Below the pieces are notes generated by a model. That model was not told the DNA's origin. It saw nothing but the letters and a program-made list of their open reading frames with translations, and did not search any database. Positions 25,072 through 33,104 of a stretch of 46,405 bases of DNA are shown piece after piece. Positions within the stretch are counted from its first letter, which is position 1. Every line of letters begins with the position of its first letter. The translations under genes and the position numbers were made by a program. The stretch comes from Armatimonadota bacterium (lineage in GTDB: Bacteria; Armatimonadota; JAAZEB01): positions 1 to 46,405 of the forward strand of contig JAAZEM010000031.1 in the NCBI GenBank assembly GCA_012512265.1, in the 5' to 3' direction.

Positions 25072-25093
25072 GGGGAGGGGGCGCCCCCTCCCC
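25072..25093. terminator. GC-rich palindrome after the FKBP gene
   Basis: GGGGAGGGGGC and its exact complement abut each other, forming a 9-bp stem with a four-base loop 20 bases after the stop. No T-run follows on the plus strand. Confidence 0.45.
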
Positions 25094-25146
25094 ACATCTC
25101 TCCCTACATCCATCCCTCATCCGTGCTATCGCCGGAATCCGCGCGT

Positions 25147-25175
25147 TTGACGAGCGAGCAGGCGGGTGCTAAAAT
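25147..25175 (+). promoter_or_regulatory. Sigma-70-type promoter of the Gfo/Idh/MocA gene
   Basis: TTGACG and TAAAAT, each five of six matches to consensus, are separated by 17 bases. The ATG is 20 bases past the -10, giving a very short leader that is mostly the AGGAGG site. This is the best housekeeping-type promoter seen in the window. Confidence 0.6.
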
Positions 25176-25195
25176 AGGTGCAGGAGGAAACCCCT

Positions 25196-26377
25196 ATGCC
25201 TGAACCGCTGAAGGTTGGAGTCGTCGGGTTGGGAATCCGCGGATTCTGGGTCGCCCACATCACCCGGGGATGCCAGGAGACGCGCCTGGTGGCGGTGGCC
25301 GATATGCGTCCGGAAATCCGCGAGGTCGCGCGCGAGAAGTTCCCCGATGTGGAGCTCTACGCCTCTGGCGAAGAGATGGCGCGCGACGCATCGATTGATG
25401 CCGTGTTCGTCACTACCGGCGACCGGTTCCATGCAGGGAACGCGCGCGAGGCACTGCGATCCGGCAAGCACGTGCTCATCGAGAAGCCGATGGCGCAGAG
25501 CTTCGCGGACCTTCAGGAGATCGCCCGGCTGCAACACGAGACGGGCCTCACCGTCGGCACCTTCCTCGAACTCCGCCACAGCCGGCTCTGGCAGCGCACG
25601 CGCGAGCTCCTCGATTCCGGCACGATCGGGCGCGTGCTTGCCGCGGCGTTGGTCGACCATGTTGGCCGCGACCGTAACCAGTTCTTTGCTCGCCACAAAG
25701 CGCGTTCTCGCGATCAGGTAGTGAGCCTGGTCCTGCAGAAGGGCGTGCATAGCCTGGACCTCCTCAACTGGTTCGTGGGTGCCTCGCCCTGCCGGGTGAG
25801 TGCCAGCGGTGGCCTCCTTTTCTTCGGTGGCAAGGAGCCCGCCGAGAAGCAGTGCCGCCACTGCGCCACCTCAGGCGAGTGCCCACACTTCCACCAGAGC
25901 ACCAGTCGGCTGCCCGCGCTCGACCTCACACTGGAGCATGGCGAGGATTTGTGCGTCTGGTCACAAGCGGCCGATGTCGAGGACGTGTCGCTGCTGAATA
26001 TCGAGTACGCCAACGGTGTTGTGGCCAGCTACCGCGAGGTCCACTTCGCCCCGTACTACGGGCTGCACTTCACCCTCTACGGGGAGAAGGGGCAGCTGGA
26101 TGTCGAGGCCAACCACGATACCGGGGAAGCGTGGATTGAGGTCACCGAGCGCTACACCCGCCGGCAGTACCGCGAGCGGCCAACGCGGGATACAGGCCAT
26201 ACGAATGCTGACGCGGCGCTGATCACCGACTTCGTACAGGCAGCACGTGCGGGTCGCGAGCCCCTCTCCGGCCTGCGCGCAGGCTTCGAGAGTGCCGCTA
26301 TCGCTATCGGCTGCCGCCAGTCGCTCGACACCCGTGCTTTCGTCGATCTCCCGATGCTCGAGGGCAACCCGGCCTGA
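25196..26377 (+). CDS. Gfo/Idh/MocA-family NAD(P)-dependent oxidoreductase
   Basis: The 393-residue enzyme has an N-terminal Rossmann domain with VGVVGLGIRG (7-16) and the family hallmark EKP (96-98, in HVLIEKPMA), followed by the alpha/beta catalytic domain. The family oxidises or epimerises sugars and inositols; the exact substrate is unknown. Residues 220-233 hold a cluster of Cys and His (CRHC, then GECPHFH), which could bind a metal and is not part of the minimal fold. The ATG at 25196 is fixed by AGGAGG; a longer start at 25178 is unlikely because it would lie on the transcription start. It is probably monocistronic and may work with the sugar-catabolic genes at 28.5-34.5 kb. Confidence 0.9.
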   Translation: MPEPLKVGVVGLGIRGFWVAHITRGCQETRLVAVADMRPEIREVAREKFPDVELYASGEEMARDASIDAVFVTTGDRFHAGNAREALRSGKHVLIEKPMAQSFADLQEIARLQHETGLTVGTFLELRHSRLWQRTRELLDSGTIGRVLAAALVDHVGRDRNQFFARHKARSRDQVVSLVLQKGVHSLDLLNWFVGASPCRVSASGGLLFFGGKEPAEKQCRHCATSGECPHFHQSTSRLPALDLTLEHGEDLCVWSQAADVEDVSLLNIEYANGVVASYREVHFAPYYGLHFTLYGEKGQLDVEANHDTGEAWIEVTERYTRRQYRERPTRDTGHTNADAALITDFVQAARAGREPLSGLRAGFESAAIAIGCRQSLDTRAFVDLPMLEGNPA

Positions 26378-26580
26378 GGGGCGAGGAGAGACAGGCCCCG
26401 CCGGCCAGCTGAGCGTCGGCAGGAATCCTGTTCTCAAGGAATACCTGCGCATTGCGCGAACTTGATCCCAATAGGAAGCTGTCGCGGGAACCCGCCACCC
26501 CGCTGGGAGCCGGTGCGTGCCTGTTTGCCTGTAGCCCCAGCCAGCAGGCGCGGGGACCTGACACAGTTCGGGAGGATTCT

Positions 26581-27261
26581 ATGATGAGGCACCTCACGAT
26601 GCCACGACGCGATGTCACAAAGGGATTCACACTAATCGAACTATTAGTTGTTATCGCGATTATAGCGATACTTGCTGCCATCCTCTTCCCGGTTTTCGCC
26701 AGAGCGCGAGAGAACGCTCGCAAGTCCAACTGCCAGTCGAACCTGAAGCAGATCGGAATTGGGATCGCCATGTACGCTCAAGATTACGACGATCGCTACA
26801 TGGCACGTTACTACGCGGTTGGGAGCACGGGCCTGAACTGGCAGGCGGCCATTCAGCCCTATGTAAAGAACACCGAGATCTACGTCTGCCCGAGCACGAA
26901 GGCCAAGTCCTACGGGTGGAACCAGAACTACCTGAACTGGAGAGCGATGTCCGAGATCGGATCGCCTTCCGAAACAGTGGCTGTCTGCGATGTGAACCAG
27001 GCTCCCAACAACTCCGGCGGGTGGGCCTGGGATCTGGCCGTGACGGCGCCCAGTTACATCACGGCGGGCGGCCCCGCCCAACCGGCGGATGAGGTCACGA
27101 TACCACCCACCTTCAAGGATGCTGCCTGGCTACAGCGCCCTCGCCCGGCCCATACCGATGGCTGCAATATCCTCTTCCTGGATGGGCATGTGAAGTGGAT
27201 GAAGACGAACACCTTCTACTACGGGCAAAGCCCGGTGGATCGGTGGTTTGACCTCAACTGA
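26581..27261 (+). CDS. Prepilin-like DUF1559-type protein
   Basis: The 226-residue protein carries a type IV prepilin signal: [20 protein letters not shown] with Gly-Phe at the cleavage site and Glu five residues in. The [19 protein letters not shown] helix and the C-terminal [10 protein letters not shown] motif follow. These features mark the pseudopilin-like DUF1559 families that are expanded in Planctomycetes and Armatimonadota, and the FARAREN version is common in the latter. It should be processed by PilD-type prepilin peptidase, but no such gene is in the window. ATG 26581 has a GGGAGG site; ATG 26584 is equally possible. It is a single gene with no obvious promoter in the 203 bp upstream. 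Confidence 0.9.
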   Translation: MMRHLTMPRRDVTKGFTLIELLVVIAIIAILAAILFPVFARARENARKSNCQSNLKQIGIGIAMYAQDYDDRYMARYYAVGSTGLNWQAAIQPYVKNTEIYVCPSTKAKSYGWNQNYLNWRAMSEIGSPSETVAVCDVNQAPNNSGGWAWDLAVTAPSYITAGGPAQPADEVTIPPTFKDAAWLQRPRPAHTDGCNILFLDGHVKWMKTNTFYYGQSPVDRWFDLN

Positions 27262-27307
27262 TCCCGGGGTTTACTTGTCGGCGGTCAAGAGTCACCGGGG
27301 GCAAGCT

Positions 27308-27544
27308 GAGATTCCGACACAAGAAATCCGAAGCCTCGGAGGCAGGGCGCAACCCGGCGCGCGGCGATAAATCACCGCGCTGCTTGCGAGCGAAGCCCTG
27401 CCGGGCTGGGTTGGGGATACTCGCAGATGCCTCAAAACGGCGGCGGCTGGGAGGAGAAGCCTCGAAGGGGCTTTGCCGGAAAGCAGCGCGGAGCTTCGAG
27501 CTCCGCGCGTGCGCGCGGCCTTCCCCTTATGTCGGAATCCCAGG
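27308..27544. repeat. MITE-like repeat, long copy
   Basis: It shares its left 55 bases (starting TGAGATTCCGA, including CCGAAGCCTCGGA and GCGCAACCCGGCGCGCGGC) and its right end (CTTATGTCGGAATCCCAGG) with the element at 23999-24078. About 150 extra bases lie in the middle, with a 9-bp hairpin at 27486-27508. It fills the 306-bp gap between the prepilin gene and the M42 peptidase gene. No coding potential. Confidence 0.65.
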
Positions 27545-27567
27545 GGGGCAAGCCTCGCCCCCGGTGA

Positions 27568-28542
27568 TTATGCTTCCAGCAGCGGCGGCGGGTCCACGGC
27601 GAAGCGGAGAAGCACCTCTCGCAGGGAAGCGTAATCTGCCAGATTCGCCACTTCCGCGGGCGAGTGGTTGCCGCGCGTGGCTATGAGGAGCGCGAGCACA
27701 GGCGCGGGCAACCCCACTTTCGGAAAGGCGCGGGCATCGGTGCCGCTGACGTTATACACCTCGGTTTGCAGCAGCAAGCCCCGCCGGTGGAACCACTCCA
27801 GGACCAGATCGCGCATCGCCGGGCTGATGAGAACAGACGCATCGGAGAGCGTCAGCACCGGCCCCTTCCCCAGCAACACCCGCTGCTCCGGGCTCTCGTA
27901 AGTGGCATCGAGGCAGATGACCAGGTCCGGCTCGATGGCGCGCGCGAGCACCGTTGCCCCAAAGCCGCCGAACTCCTCGGCTGCCGTTGCCCCCAAGACC
28001 ACCTCGAAGGCGAGCCCATCCGCCGGCAATGCCCGGGCGACCTCGCAGAGGAGCCCACATCCCAGACGGTTGTCCAGAAACGGCGACGTGATCTCGCCCT
28101 TTCGTGAGATCGTGGGTTCGGCAGCGAAGCAGACACGGTCGCCATGCCTGATGGGCGTGCCCGGATCACGGAAGTGGTAGGTGCGGCGTCCCTCCTTGTC
28201 GGCTTTGCAGTGGAGGCGGACCGGCACCTTCCCCCCGGCGGTTTTCAGGATGGCCGGCGTGGATTTTCCCTGGAAGCCGGCTCCGCCGAGCGGCAGCACA
28301 TAGAGGCTTTTCCTCTCGCGGCGCTCTACAGTAAAGCCCGGCGAGTCCATGTGCGCAGTGATCAGCAAGCGTGGCTTGCGCGACGCGCCGCCCGGGCACC
28401 GGGCCGAAATGGCATACGCCCCGTGCCTCGTGACCCTCCATCCGGCATCTAGCCACTCTCGCGCAAGCACAGCGGCCACTTCGCCCTCATCCCCAGGCGT
28501 GCTGTGGCAGCGCAGCAACTCCAGCAGCGTCTCGTTATCCAT
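27568..28542 (-). CDS. M42-family metallopeptidase
   Basis: The 324-residue enzyme has the dinuclear metal site of M42 aminopeptidases and related 'endoglucanase' CelM proteins: His in TAHMDSPGF (~64), Asp in PFLDNRLGCG (~157), the catalytic pair in TAAEEFGGFG (~191-192), Asp in ICLDATYES and His in RGNHSPAE near the C-terminus. It would remove N-terminal residues from short peptides in the cytoplasm. It begins six bases after the DUF4380 gene stop, so it is the last gene of that operon. At 324 residues it is slightly shorter than the ~350 of typical members. Confidence 0.88.
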   Translation of the reverse strand: MDNETLLELLRCHSTPGDEGEVAAVLAREWLDAGWRVTRHGAYAISARCPGGASRKPRLLITAHMDSPGFTVERRERKSLYVLPLGGAGFQGKSTPAILKTAGGKVPVRLHCKADKEGRRTYHFRDPGTPIRHGDRVCFAAEPTISRKGEITSPFLDNRLGCGLLCEVARALPADGLAFEVVLGATAAEEFGGFGATVLARAIEPDLVICLDATYESPEQRVLLGKGPVLTLSDASVLISPAMRDLVLEWFHRRGLLLQTEVYNVSGTDARAFPKVGLPAPVLALLIATRGNHSPAEVANLADYASLREVLLRFAVDPPPLLEA

Positions 28543-28548
28543 CGCGAC

Positions 28549-29538
28549 CTACTTCGCTTTCGCCAGGGCTTCAACCCGCTTCAGGTCGATCTCCTCGCCT
28601 TCCGATGGGAAGGAGAAGGGGATCAGCTCCCACTCCTCGGTGTAGGATGCGGATTTGCCGGGGCGGATCGTCTCGCGCGGGCCGATTGGCTCCAGCTCAG
28701 TGAACTGGGGCACGTAGTAGAGTGAGACAGTGAAGGCGGCCATCTCGCTGTAGACGCGGTTTGGGTAGACGGGGAAGCGCTTCACGAAAAGAAGATCGTT
28801 CGGCATCGCGTAGGCCATCCAGCCGGCCATGGAGTCGATCCCGAACTTGGGCTGCGACGGCACCGCGCGCACCTCCAGGAAGCCATCGCGCCGGCGAATG
28901 GCCGGCTCCTCGGCGGGAGAGTAGTTCATCACCGGGCCGGGACCATACAGGAGGTATCCCTTTGGAAAGCGGCTCTGCGGATTCAGGGGAATCACGAAGA
29001 TCCCGCCAGGCGCGGCGAGCGTCCGGCTCCAATGGCACCAGTGCTTCGTCTCCTTCGAGACGTTGCGAATGGTCTGGCGCACGGTGAGACGCGAGCCCTT
29101 CGCGGCCAGCCGGAAGTCGCGGACGAGCTGCACACCCGTGGAAGGATCCGGCTGGCTGGTCATGCGGGCGGCACGGGAACCGGTGATCTCGGCCTTCCAG
29201 GCCCCCAGCCACAGGATGGGGTGCCTCGGGATCGTCATCTCGGGGCCGATATCAAGCCGGCCGCCGCAGATATCCACCGTCCGCTTCCCGGGAGTGTAGG
29301 TCCAGCCGTCGTGGTTTGGATCGCGGTAGAGCGCTTCTCGGCCCTCCATCGAGTAGCTCAGCACTCTTCCGCCGCAGTGCGGCCCGAGGACCACGCGCGT
29401 GGTTTCGTTGCGGAGCTCGATGCACCTGGTGTAGCCGGCGAACTCAACCATCGCCGTGCCAGGATACTCCCGGGCTGCCACGGGAGCGGCCAGCATTCCC
29501 AGCATCACCGCCGCGAGAAGAAACATGCCACGGGTCAT
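28549..29538 (-). CDS. DUF4380-type secreted protein
   Basis: The 329-residue protein has a signal peptide (MFLLAAVMLGMLAAPVAA). Its beta-rich body resembles DUF4380 and the aldose-epimerase-like beta-sandwich: TRVVLGPHCGGRVLSYSMEGREALY, CGGRLDIGPE, LTVRQTIRNVSKETKHW and WELIPF. Such proteins accompany polysaccharide or glycoside breakdown, but their reaction is not established. A GGAGAAG site precedes the ATG. It lies between the DUF4091 glycosidase-like gene and the M42 gene on the same strand. Confidence 0.75.
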   Translation of the reverse strand: MTRGMFLLAAVMLGMLAAPVAAREYPGTAMVEFAGYTRCIELRNETTRVVLGPHCGGRVLSYSMEGREALYRDPNHDGWTYTPGKRTVDICGGRLDIGPEMTIPRHPILWLGAWKAEITGSRAARMTSQPDPSTGVQLVRDFRLAAKGSRLTVRQTIRNVSKETKHWCHWSRTLAAPGGIFVIPLNPQSRFPKGYLLYGPGPVMNYSPAEEPAIRRRDGFLEVRAVPSQPKFGIDSMAGWMAYAMPNDLLFVKRFPVYPNRVYSEMAAFTVSLYYVPQFTELEPIGPRETIRPGKSASYTEEWELIPFSFPSEGEEIDLKRVEALAKAK

Positions 29539-29562
29539 GAGCTTCTCCGAGAGGAGAGATCG

Positions 29563-29619
29563 CGCCGGGCGCCTGCCAGCTGGGGGCTCGTTGCCTCACC
29601 AACGGAAGGGCGCCCGGCG
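29563..29619. promoter_or_regulatory. Intercistronic inverted repeat sharing the GCCGGGCGCCT motif
   Basis: CGCCGGGCGCC at 29563 and its complement at 29609-29619 form an 11-bp stem with a 35-base loop in the gap between the DUF4091 and DUF4380 genes. The left arm contains GCCGGGCGCCT, which also occurs in the two preceding spacers of this gene group. Confidence 0.5.
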
Positions 29620-29651
29620 ATGCAACCTTATCGGTCGCCCGAGGGGCTCTC

Positions 29652-32006
29652 TTAGCGCAAGACGATCCGCTTCGTCGCCTTGCCCCGGGTGACCTCGACA
29701 CGCACGGGCTGGCCGGGCTTCACCGGCACCGAGATCATGGCGCCGGTTTGGGGCTTTCCGTCCACGACGACGCGCGCGCCCTTCTCCGCGGTGACCAGGA
29801 GCGTGGTGCCTTTGGCACCGGTGACGAAGCCCGCCACCGCCGCCGGGGCCCGGCGCAGGAACTCAACACGCTCCGCCACAGCGCGCCGTGTCTCCTCGAT
29901 CACGCGCGGGTCGTCCGTCGCATCCACCGTGCTCAGGGCAACCCGCGAGACGAGCTCGAGCATCTGCGCTTGGCCGGAAAGCCGGGTGTCGGAAACTCCA
30001 AGCGCCTTCAGCACCCGGTCCTGCTCCTCCGCGAAGAGGGTCAAGAGGTCGTAATCCTCCACGCCTTCGCGGTAGAGCTCCCAGCGAATGCTGTCGATCG
30101 GCGCGCCCTTGCGATCCTTCGTCGGGTAGAGGAAGAAGCCGCCGCCGTTCTGTGGCGCGTACTGGTTGGGCACGGTCCAGGGGTCGCTCTTCCACTGGCT
30201 GATGGCCCACCACTCGACGCCTTCGATGCCGTAGCGGCGGAGGCGCCACGGGAAAGCTCGCATCCGCAGGGAGGAATCCATCACGTCGAGGCTATACAGG
30301 CCATTCTCGTACGCCCAGAGGGAAGCGCCCTTGGCACGCACCTTGGCAGCCGCCTCCGAGGAGTAGGTGCTTGGCCAGGGAAGGTTCCAGATATCGACCC
30401 AATCGAGGAGCTCGTCCTCCACGCCCGCGGTCAGGTAGATGCGCGCGTCGGGAACGGCCTTCTTCACCAGGCGGGCGAGGTGGATGCACATCTCCTTCAT
30501 CTCGCGGTTTTGCGGCTCGTCCCAGATCTGCCAGAGGGCATAGGGGAGGAGACCTTCAGCGCGGAGAGCGTCGCCCACCTGCTTGCAGTAGCTTTCAAAC
30601 GCCCGGTCGAACTCCGGGGTGAACACCTCGAAGCCCTGCCACTTCTTATCCTTGGCGTAGAGGCCGCTCGCGTCGCCCAGGAAGATGGCGGGCACGTTGA
30701 AGACCTGGAACCCGTAGCGGCGGATGTTCTCGTCCGCGGTCTCCTTCAGCTTGGAGGTATCGACAACTACCGTATCGCCCTCACGTTTGGCCGTGATCCC
30801 GCCGATGTAGCTCGTGCCAGAGCAACGATGCTCGCGCAGGTTCTGCCGGAAGAGCTCCATGTAACCCTCATGGCTCTGCCAGATGCGCGCGATCGTCCTC
30901 AAGCGGGGATGCTCCGGGAGGTCGAAGCCATAGACGCGAACCGAGAGCGGGACGGATGCTTTGAGGCCCTTGCCAGCGAGCGTCACACTTCCCCGGTAGT
31001 CGCCTGCCGGTGTGCCCCGGGGCACCTTCAGGGTAATCCAGAGCGCGGTCGTCTGCCCGGCGGGCAGCGTGGCGGTCTCGTCCGGGAGAAGCGGGTCGGG
31101 CGTGAGCCCGGTGTAAGAGCGGCCGGCTTTCGGCTCCTTCACATCAATCAGGCCGACGAAGCGCGCGTTTAGCGCCGAGGCGGGAATCTTCCCTGGGCCG
31201 GCCAGATCGGTGAACGAAACGCGAGCTTCCTCGACCGCCCGCGCGGGGCGCACGCAGAGCTGCACCGCCTCATACTCGTCGCCGGCGGCGCAAAGCGCGA
31301 TCCCGTTCCCCCGTGCCTTCGGCGGCTCCTCGTTGGGGAAGACTTTGCGGAGCGGGCCTTCCCACCAGAGCGCGGTTCCCGGATTCGGGTCGGGAAGCCG
31401 CTCGCCCACCGAGGCGACCATCCAATCGGTGGGATCGACAGCCTCCAGGCTGATGTCGTCGATCAGGACGTCGGCGCCGGCGCCATTGATCCAGACGGTG
31501 AGGTAGAGGCCGCCCCACTCCTGCTGAGCGGCAAACTCGGCGACGGCCTGGTGCCACTTGCCCACATGGGGATCGACAGGCGGGCGGATGAAGCGCCAGC
31601 CCTTCTCCTGCCACGGCGTGAGCGCCCGTCCATCCCGGCCGGCCGAGGCAATCCGTAACTCGATCGCTTTCGGCGCCTTGTTCGCCTTGAGCCAAACCGA
31701 TAGCCGGAAAGTGCGCGAGTCATCCGGGAGCGCTATCATCCGGCCGTGGGTGAGTCCGATAAGGACCTTCTCCCCCTCGGGCACCGTGGTGATTCGGATG
31801 GCATTCTTGCCCGTGTGCGCCTCCGCGGTAGTGATCCCGAACTCGCCGTGGCCATAGCCCTCCGGACGGAGGGCTGCCCACTGCCCCAGGCCCTCCTCGA
31901 AGCCGCCATTGGCTACCGGCACGGGCGCCGGCGCCGCGGACACCATCCGACACGCGGCCAGGAGCAACAGGGGAACCGTGTAGAGAAGAGTTGCCGCTCG
32001 AAACAT
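29652..32006 (-). CDS. Secreted glycoside-hydrolase-like protein with C-terminal DUF4091
   Basis: This 784-residue protein has a signal peptide (ATLLYTVPLLLLAACRMVSAA), and LLAAC may be a lipobox. An N-terminal carbohydrate-binding-like beta-sandwich follows (VANGGFEEGLGQW to VLIDDISLEA, about 25-170), then a middle Ig-like region and a TIM-barrel-like domain with WDEP (QIWDEPQ), typical of GH-like barrels. The hallmark DUF4091 segment IRWELYREGVEDYDLL precedes a C-terminal helical and beta tail. It probably acts on plant or microbial polysaccharide outside the cell; specificity is unknown. ATG 32006 is preferred because of GGAGG and the signal peptide. A sugar isomerase gene lies upstream and a DUF4380 gene downstream. 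Confidence 0.85.
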   Translation of the reverse strand: MFRAATLLYTVPLLLLAACRMVSAAPAPVPVANGGFEEGLGQWAALRPEGYGHGEFGITTAEAHTGKNAIRITTVPEGEKVLIGLTHGRMIALPDDSRTFRLSVWLKANKAPKAIELRIASAGRDGRALTPWQEKGWRFIRPPVDPHVGKWHQAVAEFAAQQEWGGLYLTVWINGAGADVLIDDISLEAVDPTDWMVASVGERLPDPNPGTALWWEGPLRKVFPNEEPPKARGNGIALCAAGDEYEAVQLCVRPARAVEEARVSFTDLAGPGKIPASALNARFVGLIDVKEPKAGRSYTGLTPDPLLPDETATLPAGQTTALWITLKVPRGTPAGDYRGSVTLAGKGLKASVPLSVRVYGFDLPEHPRLRTIARIWQSHEGYMELFRQNLREHRCSGTSYIGGITAKREGDTVVVDTSKLKETADENIRRYGFQVFNVPAIFLGDASGLYAKDKKWQGFEVFTPEFDRAFESYCKQVGDALRAEGLLPYALWQIWDEPQNREMKEMCIHLARLVKKAVPDARIYLTAGVEDELLDWVDIWNLPWPSTYSSEAAAKVRAKGASLWAYENGLYSLDVMDSSLRMRAFPWRLRRYGIEGVEWWAISQWKSDPWTVPNQYAPQNGGGFFLYPTKDRKGAPIDSIRWELYREGVEDYDLLTLFAEEQDRVLKALGVSDTRLSGQAQMLELVSRVALSTVDATDDPRVIEETRRAVAERVEFLRRAPAAVAGFVTGAKGTTLLVTAEKGARVVVDGKPQTGAMISVPVKPGQPVRVEVTRGKATKRIVLR

Positions 32007-32059
32007 GACCACCTCCAAGACATCCATGGTGGGGGCTGCCACGGTGTCGCGCCACGCCG

Positions 32060-32098
32060 GGCGCCTGGCTGATCACCCAAACGGGCCAGCCAGGCGCC
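32060..32098. promoter_or_regulatory. Intercistronic 12-bp hairpin sharing the GCCGGGCGCCT motif
   Basis: GGCGCCTGGCTG and its exact complement close a 15-base loop in the 121-bp gap between the sugar isomerase and DUF4091 genes. GCCGGGCGCCT overlaps the left arm. There is no U-tract on the minus strand, so it may shape RNA decay or reduce readthrough and is unlikely to be a full terminator. Confidence 0.55.
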
Positions 32099-32127
32099 AT
32101 CTACCATGGCCTCTCCGGCAGGCCTAC

Positions 32128-32964
32128 TCAATCCAGACTGCGGAGGAACTGAACGGCCTTGCGCACGTCCTCCATGGCGTTCTCGCCGCACTCGCGCTCG
32201 ATAGCGTAGTAGCCTTGATAGCCGTTCGCCTTGAAGATCTTGTGCAGCTCCGGCCAATTGGTCATGCCGGTGCCCAGAGGCACCTCGGCCCTGCTACCAT
32301 CCGGGTGGAGGACCGAGTCTTTGGCGTGGGCATGGACCACATACGGGATCAGGGTGCGCAGGCCCTCGACGGGATTGAACTCGCTCATGGCCCACTCATA
32401 GTCGAATGGCTTGTTGTGCCGCTCGGCGATCTTCGGCGGCCAGAGGAGCAGGTTGGCTGGGTCGAAGTTGACGCGCAGCCCGGGGCTGTTGATCTCCTCC
32501 ATTAGCTGGCGCACCACGCGCGGGGGCTCCGGACCGGTTTCAAGCGCGAGGGTGGCACCGATGCTGACGGCGTGGTCAGCGATCTCACCGAGGGAGTCGC
32601 GGAAGCGCTTGAAGCGCGGGTCGCTCGGGTCCTCGGGGGCGATGCCGCAGTGGGCCATCCAGAGGCCGTTGGCCATATCCACCGCCACCTCATTGAGCTT
32701 CTTGCCCCAGGCGATGTTCTTCTCGAGATCCTTCTCCTCGCCCAGATCCACCTGGCCGCCCCAGCCAATGAGAGCCGAAACTTCCAGGCCATAGCTGTGG
32801 ATCTTCTTCAGGATCTCCTTGCGCTCGGCGCTCGTCTTGTCTTGAAGAGCGAGACCACCGCCATACGCGCTGATGTGTACCCCATCGACACCGAGTTCCC
32901 GCGCGATCTCCATCCCGCGGAACGGGTCGGATCCTCCGGTTGTGGGAATGATGGCGATCTTCAT
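32128..32964 (-). CDS. Sugar phosphate isomerase/epimerase (xylose isomerase-like TIM barrel)
   Basis: The 278-residue TIM barrel has the metal ligands of the AP_endonuc_2 family: Glu in LALETGPE (~142), Asp in RVNFDPANLLL (~167), His in VVHAHAKD (~211) and Glu in YAIERECG (~257). The family interconverts sugars and keto-sugars or inositols. The substrate is unknown, but the neighbouring DUF4091 and DUF4380 proteins and the oxidoreductases suggest use of a released sugar. A GGAGGA site precedes the ATG. It is cytoplasmic and probably in one operon with the downstream secreted proteins. Confidence 0.88.
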   Translation of the reverse strand: MKIAIIPTTGGSDPFRGMEIARELGVDGVHISAYGGGLALQDKTSAERKEILKKIHSYGLEVSALIGWGGQVDLGEEKDLEKNIAWGKKLNEVAVDMANGLWMAHCGIAPEDPSDPRFKRFRDSLGEIADHAVSIGATLALETGPEPPRVVRQLMEEINSPGLRVNFDPANLLLWPPKIAERHNKPFDYEWAMSEFNPVEGLRTLIPYVVHAHAKDSVLHPDGSRAEVPLGTGMTNWPELHKIFKANGYQGYYAIERECGENAMEDVRKAVQFLRSLD

Positions 32965-33005
32965 GCCGTGTTCCTCCGTTCATCGGCGCGGCCGGTGCCG
33001 CGCTC

Positions 33006-33020
33006 AGGCGCCGGGCGCCT
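33006..33020. repeat. Third intergenic copy of the GCCGGGCGCCT motif
   Basis: AGGCGC and GCGCCT flank CGG in the 140-bp gap between the FAD oxidoreductase and sugar isomerase genes. It shares GCCGGGCGCCT with the spacers at 29563 and 32056. A CTCTCGAGAG palindrome follows at once. Confidence 0.5.
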
Positions 33021-33104
33021 CTCGAGAGGAACTGTTCCAGCTTCGCCGCCGGGATCCTGCCAAACAATCGGCCACGCCAAGCGGTTTGGCCTCGGGACGC
33101 CGTG

